Shown: piece after piece, positions 1-7,453 of the stretch
Layout of the letters: each line of letters starts with the position of its first letter
Position numbering within the stretch: the first letter of the stretch is position 1
Origin: an uncultured Acinetobacter sp.
GTDB lineage: Bacteria; Pseudomonadota; Gammaproteobacteria; Pseudomonadales; Moraxellaceae
Direction of reading: 5' to 3'
Assembly (NCBI GenBank): GCA_900771065.1
Contig: CAAGMP010000223.1
Span: forward strand, 1 to 16,208
Length of the DNA stretch: 16,208 nt
Made by a program: the position numbers and the translations under genes
Notes under the pieces: model-generated
Databases searched by the model: none
The model's input: the letters and a program-made list of their open reading frames with translations, nothing else
Told to the model about the DNA's origin: nothing

Positions 1-33
1 ACACTCTTTCCCTACACGACGCTCTTCCGATCT
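1..33. other. Illumina TruSeq adapter (sequencing artefact)
   Basis: The first 33 bases match the Illumina TruSeq read-1 adapter/primer from end to end: they begin ACACTCTTTCC and finish GCTCTTCCGATCT. This is synthetic library DNA left on a read end and carried into the assembly, so it should be masked. Genomic sequence starts at 34. Read on the minus strand, the adapter continues the pilQ reading frame for six codons and then supplies a TAG stop, which creates a false C-terminus ending DRKSVV. Confidence 0.98.
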
Positions 34-1916
34 TTAATTACATAACCTGCATCGGTCAAGTCACCACGTTGGTCTTTTTCAACGCGTAAACTCATTTGCA
101 CTCGACCATCAGGTGTAATGCTTGGTGTCACTTCAAGCTTTAAATTCGCTTCTTGGAACTCTGTTGTTGTCCCTTCATTGGCACTATAAGTTTGATATGG
201 AATTTGGTCACCACGTAAAATATAGGCTTTTTGTTTGTCTCCCGTTAATACTTTTGGTGCAGACAAGACTTGACCTTTACCATCGGCTTGTAATGCAGTT
301 AGCTCTAGGTTCAACATATAATCATTAATTTTCAATAAGCCAAAATTAAATGTTCCTGCTGAAAGCGTTCCTAAATCAACACCTAAGTCAAAACTTGGTA
401 ACAATGATCCATTATTCCATGTCGGGCTACCACCTTGGAATTTTTGCGCATTCCAACGAATACCTAATTCACGTGAAAAATCGGTTTGTGCTGTAACAAT
501 ACGTGCCTCAACCATAACTTGCTTCACTGCAACATCAAGCAAAGAAACCATTTTTCTAATTTTTTCAATGTTTTTAGCAGTATCATTGATAATTAAAGTA
601 TTGGTTCTTGAATCAGAAACTGCACTGCCACGTGGGCTTAATAAACTTTCTAATGCCAAAGAATCTGTACCTGAAGTACGATTGGCTTCTGCACCTTTTG
701 CATTACGGGAATCTTCTAATAATTTCAAAAGATCGGCAGATTTAGCATAACTTAATTGAATATATTCAGTTTGAATTGGTGCTAATTTTAAATTTTGTGC
801 AATTGCTTTTGCTTCATCTTCTTCAGACTTAATAATTTCTGTAATTGGCGCAATCCAAATAACATTGCCCTTGCGTCGTTTATCTAAATTTTTTGCTTTT
901 AAGATAATATCTAAAGCTTGATCCCAAGGCACATCTTTTAAACGCAATGAAATATTACCATTTACACTATCTGCCGCCACCATGTTGACATTGGTAAAGT
1001 CAGCTAACAATTGTAAAACACGACGTACTTCAATATCTTGGAAGTCAAGTGAGATTTTCTGACCTGTATAAACTTGACTAGCACTTGGTTTAACCACGTT
1101 TTTATCAACAGGTTTTTTCAAACTTACCGTCAAACGATCTTCCGCTTGATAAGCCATATATTCATAAGGCCCTGTAGATTGAATGCTAATCACGCCATTT
1201 GAGCCGTCATTATAGGCATCGATAATAGAAACAGGAGTCGCAAAGTCATTTACATTCAGGCGACGTGCTAAATTTTCAGGAATTTTCGTGCCTAAAAAAC
1301 GAACAATAATTTTGCTACCTTTTTGTTGTACATCAACAGGCGTATCACTACCTAATAAATCGATGACAACCTGTCCATCGCCCTCACTGCCACGTTGGAA
1401 GTTAATGTCTGCAATGCCCTTTTGCTTCACTGGTTTAGCTGGTTGAACAGGTGCTTTTGCTGTTGTTGGCGTCGGTGTTACAGCGGCATTTGCAGGATTA
1501 ATTTTTAAAATAAAAGTATTACCTTCAACGCGCGTGGTAAATGCACCCGCTTCCGCAAGATTCACAGTTAAACGCGAACGTTGGCTATCTGCACTAATAT
1601 CAACCGATTTTGCTTCTTTAGTAGCAATCGGAATATTAGTTTGCTTTAAGGTATTTTTCGCTTGATTAAAATCCAAAATCAAACGTGATGGGTTTTCCAA
1701 TTGATAAGCAGCAGGTTGTGATGGTAAACCATTAAACATGACACGAAGTTCTGTGCCTTGTCCAGGAAGTTGCATTGGAACAATATTAGTAATATTGGCT
1801 TGTGCTTGAGCTACTTGCATGACAGCTAGAGCAACTGCTCCGATTGAAAACTGATTCAACCAACTTTTTCTCACGATTTCTACCCCAAAAATAAAATCTT
1901 TTGCCTTGTTTTTCAT
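34..1916 (-). CDS. pilQ: Type IV pilus secretin PilQ, 3' end missing
   Basis: Outer-membrane secretin through which the type IV pilus passes; in competent Acinetobacter the homologue is also needed for DNA uptake. About 627 genomic residues remain, where I expect roughly 700 or more for the family. A signal peptide ends near residue 40 (VAQAQA then NIT). Two AMIN domains (about 42-140 and 168-268), which bind peptidoglycan, flank a Pro/Ala/Thr/Lys-rich linker at 142-166. An STN/N0 domain follows (about 287-357), then a secretin N-domain (about 380-460), then the start of the secretin barrel (from about 530, with LSAPKVLTGD at 551-560). The last transmembrane strands are missing. The final six residues and stop are encoded by the adapter at 1-33 and are not real. 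The start ATG at 1916 has a good ribosome site (AGAAGGGTG, 7 bases before ATG) and lies 14 bases after pilP, so it is the last visible gene of the pilM-Q operon. Confidence 0.96.
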
Positions 1917-1930
1917 TTTTATTCACCCTT

Positions 1931-2452
1931 CTATGACGTTGGTCCAACCAAGATTAAGCTTCTTGGACGTTCAACATAGCCTTCGCGCCCATCAGGGATA
2001 ATTTCAACGATATCAATACGTGTTGGCGTAATATTCACAACACGACCATGATTCATCCCCATATAGCTACCTACTTGAACACGTTCAACTTCCTGATCAG
2101 GGGTGTGAATTAAAGCCAAAATTCGCCCGCTTGAACCCATCATCGTCCCTTTCATTAAAAGGTCTTCAAGTGCATAACGCTCCAAAGGTTGCTCAGGACG
2201 AGTTAAGTTTGGATAAACACGTCTTCCTTCCATCAACTTAAGTTCTTCAGCTAATGAACTGGCAATAAAAGGCATTCTTAATGTATGTGCTGCATAATTA
2301 AATTGCGGTGCAGGTTCAAAAACAGGCGTTGGTTCAATCGGTAAAGGCGCTTGATTTCGAATTTCAGCCATTTGCATATCTACCGCATCAATACGTGAAT
2401 CGCACGCAGCAAGGCATGATGCAACCAAAGCAATCAATGTTATTTTTTTCAT
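1931..2452 (-). CDS. pilP: Type IV pilus assembly lipoprotein PilP
   Basis: Inner-membrane lipoprotein that links the PilN/PilO dimer to the periplasmic N0 domain of the PilQ secretin. The 173-residue product has a short hydrophobic leader and a lipobox, LAAC, with Cys17 as the lipidated residue. A Pro-rich flexible stretch (about 35-50, PLPIEPTPVFEPAP) follows. The conserved segment PNLTRPEQPLERYALEDL (81-98) leads into the C-terminal beta-sandwich (about 100-173), which contains the family-like VGSYMGMNHGRV (127-138). Its ATG overlaps the pilO stop by four bases (ATGA). An AAGGAG ribosome site seven bases upstream lies inside the end of pilO, which indicates coupled translation. Family assignment is firm; the partner contacts are known from Pseudomonas and Neisseria homologues, not from this sequence. 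Confidence 0.96.
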   Translation of the reverse strand: MKKITLIALVASCLAACDSRIDAVDMQMAEIRNQAPLPIEPTPVFEPAPQFNYAAHTLRMPFIASSLAEELKLMEGRRVYPNLTRPEQPLERYALEDLLMKGTMMGSSGRILALIHTPDQEVERVQVGSYMGMNHGRVVNITPTRIDIVEIIPDGREGYVERPRSLILVGPTS

Positions 2453-3168
2453 TGTGCTGCTCCTTCTTGAGGCGCATTCGCTGTTGTTGCAGAAGTGCCT
2501 GCATAGCGATAAGTTTTTGCATTAATTTTATAACTAATCACAGGAAGATCAGATTTTTTTTCTGTATCTGGCGTTGCTGTAACACTAAAATCATGCAAAG
2601 TCACAATACGCGGCAATGCAGCAACGCCACTGACAAATGAACCAAATGCATGGTAATCACCATTTGCTTCAATTGAAATAGGTTGTTCAATGAAAAATTC
2701 TTGTGTAACTTCTGGCTCAAGTAAAATATTTTTTAATTTTAAACCCGCTTTTACACCCGTCACGTTAATATCTTCAACCAAACCAGGAATTTCAGTTTCT
2801 TTAGGCAACTGCTTTAATTGTTGATCAAAACTATTTTGCATTTCCAAAATTTGCGCTTGATATTGTTGCAAATTACGTAATTTTGAATCTTTTTCTCTAA
2901 ATTCGTTTAACAAATTTGTTTCTTGTGCTTGTGCATTAGAAATTTCGGTTAATGTCGATTGAATTAACAAGAAATATCCTAAAAGACCAACAAAAACAAA
3001 AGTAAAAATCCAGATGGTAATTTTAACTGAAATTGGCCATCCACCCATATTATTTGGGTCAAGGGTATTCCACTGTTGTTGAAATTTCTCGAAGTCAAAT
3101 TTTTTCTTTGCAGGGGATGATGCAATTTCTTCTTTCTGATCGATATCATCGAATTCATCTTGACTCAT
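2449..3168 (-). CDS. pilO: Type IV pilus inner-membrane protein PilO
   Basis: Forms a heterodimer with PilN in the inner membrane and helps carry signals between the cytoplasmic motor/PilM side and PilP-PilQ. The 239-residue product has an acidic, charged cytoplasmic N-terminus (about 1-46), one transmembrane helix (about 48-69), and a Gln/Glu/Lys/Leu-rich coiled coil (about 72-121). A ferredoxin-like periplasmic domain (about 125-225) is followed by a short Ala/Thr/Gln tail. The cytoplasmic tail of roughly 47 residues is fairly long and contains DPNNMGGWP just before the membrane. The start ATG overlaps the pilN stop by four bases and follows an almost perfect Shine-Dalgarno sequence (AAGGAGGTG, 3173-3181), so translation may both couple to pilN and restart strongly. 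Confidence 0.96.
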   Translation of the reverse strand: MSQDEFDDIDQKEEIASSPAKKKFDFEKFQQQWNTLDPNNMGGWPISVKITIWIFTFVFVGLLGYFLLIQSTLTEISNAQAQETNLLNEFREKDSKLRNLQQYQAQILEMQNSFDQQLKQLPKETEIPGLVEDINVTGVKAGLKLKNILLEPEVTQEFFIEQPISIEANGDYHAFGSFVSGVAALPRIVTLHDFSVTATPDTEKKSDLPVISYKINAKTYRYAGTSATTANAPQEGAAQ

Positions 3169-3803
3169 TGACCACCTCCTTGTTGTTCTGGGCTCTCTGT
3201 AGTTGGATTATTAGATGCCATAGATTCAGGTTCTTCTAAATCGACTGTCACGACAAACGTGCCGTAACTTTCTTCAATGCGCGGAACAACCGAACTTGAA
3301 GCTTTAGGTTGAGTCGTTTCTTGAACCAAGAATGAATTCATAAATGCATTACGGTACCAAGGTGAAGCTTCCAAATTACGTAAAAATTCAGCAACTGTAT
3401 TTGGACTTTCCGCTTTCCCTTCTAACAAAAATTTGTTACCTGTACGCTCAAATTTAGTTAGATATAAATTTTTAGGTACCATGCGTGGTAATTCGTCCAT
3501 GAAACGCACAACTACAGGACGTTGACTTTGCAAACCTTGAATTAATTTCATACGTTCAATAATTTGATTACGTTGGTCTTGCAAGCCATCTAATGATTTA
3601 AGTTGGGTATCTAAATTGGCATTGGTATCAATAATACGTTGATTTGCTTGCATTTGATCTTGCAATTTTGCATCAAAGTAATACCAAACTCCCCCTACAC
3701 ACAACACAGCAATTAAACCAATAACGCTGCTTAAAATAATAAAGTGCTTTTTTCGTTTTTCTCTTAGCTCTGCGCGCCAAGGCAACAGGTTAATTTTTGC
3801 CAT
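3165..3803 (-). CDS. pilN: Type IV pilus inner-membrane protein PilN
   Basis: Bitopic membrane protein that connects cytoplasmic PilM to PilO. The 212-residue product begins MAKINLLPWR. The INLLPWR segment (4-10) is the conserved cytoplasmic peptide that, in studied homologues, docks into a groove of PilM. A basic stretch (RAELREKRKKH) precedes a transmembrane helix at about 21-43, then a coiled coil at about 46-92 and a ferredoxin-like periplasmic domain (about 95-190). The C-terminal tail (about 190-212) is low in complexity and ends in GGG-Gln; its codons also form the pilO ribosome site. The start ATG shares one base with the pilM stop (TAATG), and AAGGGG lies nine bases upstream within pilM. 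Identity is secure. Confidence 0.96.
   Translation of the reverse strand: MAKINLLPWRAELREKRKKHFIILSSVIGLIAVLCVGGVWYYFDAKLQDQMQANQRIIDTNANLDTQLKSLDGLQDQRNQIIERMKLIQGLQSQRPVVVRFMDELPRMVPKNLYLTKFERTGNKFLLEGKAESPNTVAEFLRNLEASPWYRNAFMNSFLVQETTQPKASSSVVPRIEESYGTFVVTVDLEEPESMASNNPTTESPEQQGGGQ
3173..3181 (-). promoter_or_regulatory. Near-consensus ribosome binding site for pilO
   Basis: On the minus strand this reads AAGGAGGTG, an almost complete complement of the 16S rRNA 3' tail, with its GGAGG core six bases from the pilO ATG. It lies inside the pilN coding region, where the same bases encode the Gln-Gly-Gly run that ends PilN. It is stronger than the ribosome sites of the neighbouring genes. I infer, without measurement, that it keeps PilO output at or above PilN. 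Confidence 0.8.
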
Positions 3804-4861
3804 TAGTCACAACCCCTTAATGCCAATCCGCATGCCACTAAAAATGCAGGTGCATCACTTTCAATTTTTTTCATATCAATTTTTGGCGAAATATTCATTT
3901 GTAAAAATGGATTTGCCACAGTCACACGATAACCTAGTTTTTGTTGTAATAATTTGGCTAAGTTCGGAATATTCGCGTTGCCACCTGCCAATAAAATATG
4001 ATCAATTTCACTAAATTGTGAAGATGAAAAGAAGAATTGTAATGAACGTGAAGCTTGTTGTACTACTGCCTCTAAAAAGGGTTCTAAAACTTCACTTTCA
4101 TAATCATCAGGTAAAACATGCCCTTTTTTAGCACGACCCGCTTCTTCAAAAGATAAACCATAACGATTTTGAATTTCTTGGGTTAATTGTTTACCACCAA
4201 AAACCTGCTCGCGATGATAAATACTTTTACCTTCTTGCAAAACAGATAATGTTGTCGTAGTGTGCCCAATATCTAAAATTGCAACTGTATTTGCCCCAAT
4301 AGGCAACGTATCTGCAAAAATTTTAAATGCATTTTCAACAGCAAAACTTTCTACATCTGCAATTTTGGGTGTCAATCCTGCAAGTTCTAAGGTTTCACAA
4401 CGTACTTCAACATTTTCTGTACGTGTTGCGACCAACTGAACTTGAACACGATTTGGGTTTGGCAATCGTTCTGGCAAGACTTCAAAATCCAAACTCGCTT
4501 CGTCTAGCGGGAAAGGAATATATTGTTCTGCATCCATTCGAATTTGAATTTCACGTTCATCACCAGTCATGTCTGCATCCATTTCAATGATTTTGGTAAT
4601 CACCATTGAAGTGGGAATAGCAAATGCGACATTGGATGATTTAGGATCAGCTAAATTCACCGCACGTTCTAAAGCATCGCCTACAACTTCAGGATTGAGA
4701 ATATTTTTTTCAACTACGCTTCCTTCACTTAATGGCACCACTGCGTAGCTTTCAACAAAATAACGATCATTTTTTTTAGAAAGCTCAAGTAACTTAACAG
4801 AAGTAGAACTAATATCTACACCTATTAACCCCTTATTCGGTTTACGATATAACCTACTCAC
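3803..4861 (-). CDS. pilM: Type IV pilus actin-like ATPase PilM
   Basis: Cytoplasmic, FtsA/actin-fold nucleotide-binding protein that sits beneath the type IV pilus inner-membrane complex and binds the PilN N-terminus. The 352-residue product shows the phosphate-1 loop GLIGVDISSTSVKLLEL (11-27), the phosphate-2 loop AILDIGHTTTTLSVL (194-208) and the adenosine-side glycine motif ILLAGGNANIPNL (289-301). The segment AEQYIPFPLDE (111-121) is also typical of PilM. It is the first gene of pilMNOPQ. The start codon is GTG (minus strand, 4861-4859), with AGGA ten bases upstream; no ATG lies nearby in frame, and MSRLYRKPNKGLIG has the expected N-terminal length. The transcript probably starts in the 4862-5025 gap it shares with the divergent ponA. 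Confidence 0.96.
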   Translation of the reverse strand: MSRLYRKPNKGLIGVDISSTSVKLLELSKKNDRYFVESYAVVPLSEGSVVEKNILNPEVVGDALERAVNLADPKSSNVAFAIPTSMVITKIIEMDADMTGDEREIQIRMDAEQYIPFPLDEASLDFEVLPERLPNPNRVQVQLVATRTENVEVRCETLELAGLTPKIADVESFAVENAFKIFADTLPIGANTVAILDIGHTTTTLSVLQEGKSIYHREQVFGGKQLTQEIQNRYGLSFEEAGRAKKGHVLPDDYESEVLEPFLEAVVQQASRSLQFFFSSSQFSEIDHILLAGGNANIPNLAKLLQQKLGYRVTVANPFLQMNISPKIDMKKIESDAPAFLVACGLALRGCD

Positions 4862-4932
4862 AATATACGATTCCTATTATTTTTCTGTCCCCAAAACTAC
4901 ACAGACTAACTGACTAACATCAATTTTTCTAC

Positions 4933-4960
4933 AGATTACACCAACCCATCTAACAATCAA
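4933..4960 (-). promoter_or_regulatory. Candidate sigma-70 promoter for pilMNOPQ
   Basis: On the minus strand, TTGATT (plus coordinates 4955-4960) and TAATCT (4933-4938) are separated by 16 bases. This is a reasonable -35/-10 pair, and it would give a leader of about 65 bases before the pilM GTG. It lies in the 164-base gap between the divergent pilM and ponA. Prediction from eye only; no start-site data. Confidence 0.4.
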
Positions 4961-4974
4961 GGTAGGTAAAAGGA

Positions 4975-4980
4975 TATACT
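4975..4980 (+). promoter_or_regulatory. Possible -10 element for ponA
   Basis: TATACT differs from the consensus TATAAT at one base and would start a transcript near 4987, about 39 bases before the ponA ATG. I cannot see a convincing -35 hexamer at the right distance (4951-4958 reads TAACAATC), so the promoter would be weak, activator-dependent, or misplaced. The candidate -35 of the opposing pilM promoter overlaps this spacing region. Confidence 0.3.
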
Positions 4981-5025
4981 GACGATCAATTAGTTGCCAT
5001 TAGCTCTTATTAAAACGTACTTGTT

Positions 5026-7449
5026 ATGAAAAAGCTATCTTGTTCGGGTCGGGTTCATCCATTTTTTTTAGTCATAACTATTATCTCTGTCTCAATTCCA
5101 GTGGGTTTTTATGGGATGTATCTCTATATTGCCCCATCATTACCAGAAATGAGTTTGCTAAAAAAAGCCCCTTTACTAAAACCCTTGCAAGTTTATACCG
5201 CAGATCAAAAACTGATTGCTGAATATGGAAGCAAACTTTCTTTACCTGTCGAATACAATCAAATTCCACAAAAATTTATTTATGCATTTTTAGCAGCTGA
5301 AGATTCTTCATTTTTCGAACATAACGGCATTAGCTTTAAAGGACTTGGACGTGCAGTCAGCGAAGCGGCAACTGGATCTGACGTACAAACAGGTGGCTCA
5401 ACCATCACCATGCAAGTTGCAAAAAATTATTATTTAAGTGCTGAACGTACTATTCGACGTAAACTTACTGAAGTCTTTTTAGCACGAAAAATTGAGCAAA
5501 ACCTAAGCAAAGAAGAAATTTTAACGTTATATGTCAATAAAATTTTCTTAGGTAAAAATGCGTATGGTATTGCCGCTGCAGCTGAAATTTACTATGGCAA
5601 AAAATTAAATGAACTCAGTATTGCTGAAATGGCAATGCTTGCAGGTTTACCCAAAGCACCTTCTCGCTTTAATCCTGCGGTTAACCCCGAACGTGCTTTA
5701 GAACGTCGCAACTGGATTTTAGGGCGCATGTTACAACTGGGTTATATCACAACACAAGAATACCAAGATGCGATTGCCGAACCCATTGAACTTAAAATGG
5801 CAAAGCGTAATACCAAAACCTTACATCCTTATGTCGGTGAAATGGTTCGTGCCGAATTAGTCAGTAAATTTGGTGAACAAGCTGTCGATTCAGGATATAA
5901 AGTTTACACTACCATTAACAGTGAACGACAAACTTATGCCGAACAAGCAGTACAAAATGGCTTAGAAGCGTATGATCGTCGTCATGGTTGGCGTGGTGCA
6001 GAAGCACATGATAAACCATTAGAAAATTTTGTACCTTATGCCAACAGCTATCCTGCCAAAGTAACTCAAGTTAATGCACACAGTTTTACTGCACTATTAC
6101 AAAATGGACAAGAAGTCACCGTCAATTGGGATGGCATGTCTTGGGCAAAACGCTATCAAGGTGCAAACAGCGTTGGTCCAATGCCAAGTTATGCTTCACA
6201 AATTGTCAAACGACACGACATTGTCCGATTACGACCAAATCAAGACAAAACGGCTTGGTCGCTAATCCAAACTCCCAAAGTGCAAGGACAATTGGTTGCG
6301 ATTAATCCAAATAATGGTGCCATTGAAGCAATTGTAGGCGGTTACGATTTCGCTCAATCTAAATTTAACCGTGCATTACAAGGTTGGCGTCAACCGGGTT
6401 CAACGATTAAACCTTTTGTTTATGCTTTGGCTTTAGAACGCGGGATGACCCCTTATTCTATGGTGAGTGATAATCCTATTCGTATTGGCAAATGGTCACC
6501 ACGCAATTCTGATGGTCGTTACTTAGGAATGATTCCTTTACGTCGTGCATTATACTTATCACGCAATACCGTTTCCGTACGTTTATTACAAACAGTAGGC
6601 TTAGACCGCGCCCGACAGTTGTTTATGGATTTTGGTTTACAAGAAAATCAAATTCCCAATAACTACACCATTGCTTTAGGTACACCGCAAGTTTTACCTA
6701 TTCAAATGGCGACAGGTTATGCCACATTTGCCAACGGAGGCTATCGTGTACAACCGCATTTTATTGCTGAAATTAAAGACCATGTTGGTAAAACCATTTA
6801 TAAAGCACGTCCAGAATATGCGTGTATTCCATGTTTAGCGCAAGACAAAACCAAGACCATTGCGCGTGATCAATATCGTCAAGCACCACGTATTTTAAAA
6901 TCGAGTTCTGCTTATGACATGGCAAATATTTTAAAAGATGTGATTCAACACGGTACAGGACGTGCCGCTTTAAAATTGGGACGTAATGATTTAGGCGGAA
7001 AAACAGGAACAACAAACGATGCAAAAGATGCTTGGTTTGCAGGTTTCAATGGCGATTTAGTTGCGATTTCTTGGGTTGGATTTGACCAACCAACCACACT
7101 TGGACGTCGTGAATACGGTGGCGTTGCTGCCTTGCCGATTTGGACTGATTTTATGGAAAAATCATTAAAAGATCGTCCTGAACATTGGGTGACTTTGGAT
7201 GCAAAAGGCAATAAGGAAATTGTTCGCGACAAACAAATAAATTTACCTTCTGCGGTAGACCGCTCAACGCCGCCTTTAGCGCATCCAATTTATACACCGC
7301 AACCTAAAGCGAAAGTACAAAAAGTCGATGATGATTTTTCAGATTTACCGCAAGAAACCACGCTAAAACCTGAAAAAACCACACCGCCTGCAATGAAAGT
7401 GGAAAAAGAAAAAGATGCTTTAGACCGTTTAATTGATCAGGTTCAGTAA
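5026..7449 (+). CDS. ponA: Penicillin-binding protein 1a, bifunctional peptidoglycan synthase
   Basis: Class A PBP (mrcA/ponA) that polymerises lipid II into glycan strands and cross-links their peptides in the periplasm; a beta-lactam target. The 807-residue product has a short cytoplasmic tail, a transmembrane helix (about 13-35) and a GT51 transglycosylase domain (about 55-235). That domain shows the catalytic Glu92 in AEDSSFFEHNG, GGSTITMQ (123-130), and RKLTEVFLARKIE (145-157). An OB-like insert domain (about 320-415) precedes the transpeptidase domain, with Ser459-Thr-Ile-Lys462 (SxxK), Ser512-Arg-Asn514 (SxN) and Lys659-Thr-Gly661 (KTG). The tail (about 745-807) is Pro/Lys/Glu-rich and probably disordered. 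All catalytic motifs are intact. A CxxC pair (600-603) lies in the transpeptidase half. The ATG at 5026 gives the right N-terminus, but no Shine-Dalgarno sequence precedes it. The gene is divergent from pilM and ends four bases from rlmA. Confidence 0.97.
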   Translation: MKKLSCSGRVHPFFLVITIISVSIPVGFYGMYLYIAPSLPEMSLLKKAPLLKPLQVYTADQKLIAEYGSKLSLPVEYNQIPQKFIYAFLAAEDSSFFEHNGISFKGLGRAVSEAATGSDVQTGGSTITMQVAKNYYLSAERTIRRKLTEVFLARKIEQNLSKEEILTLYVNKIFLGKNAYGIAAAAEIYYGKKLNELSIAEMAMLAGLPKAPSRFNPAVNPERALERRNWILGRMLQLGYITTQEYQDAIAEPIELKMAKRNTKTLHPYVGEMVRAELVSKFGEQAVDSGYKVYTTINSERQTYAEQAVQNGLEAYDRRHGWRGAEAHDKPLENFVPYANSYPAKVTQVNAHSFTALLQNGQEVTVNWDGMSWAKRYQGANSVGPMPSYASQIVKRHDIVRLRPNQDKTAWSLIQTPKVQGQLVAINPNNGAIEAIVGGYDFAQSKFNRALQGWRQPGSTIKPFVYALALERGMTPYSMVSDNPIRIGKWSPRNSDGRYLGMIPLRRALYLSRNTVSVRLLQTVGLDRARQLFMDFGLQENQIPNNYTIALGTPQVLPIQMATGYATFANGGYRVQPHFIAEIKDHVGKTIYKARPEYACIPCLAQDKTKTIARDQYRQAPRILKSSSAYDMANILKDVIQHGTGRAALKLGRNDLGGKTGTTNDAKDAWFAGFNGDLVAISWVGFDQPTTLGRREYGGVAALPIWTDFMEKSLKDRPEHWVTLDAKGNKEIVRDKQINLPSAVDRSTPPLAHPIYTPQPKAKVQKVDDDFSDLPQETTLKPEKTTPPAMKVEKEKDALDRLIDQVQ

Positions 7450-7453
7450 TACC

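Noticed and set aside
6945..7232. Open frame of 95 codons on the strand opposite ponA
   Set aside because: It lies fully inside ponA, shows no recognisable domain or ribosome site, and is explained by codon bias of the true gene. The same holds for other antisense frames, such as 13084-13458 opposite ftsI.
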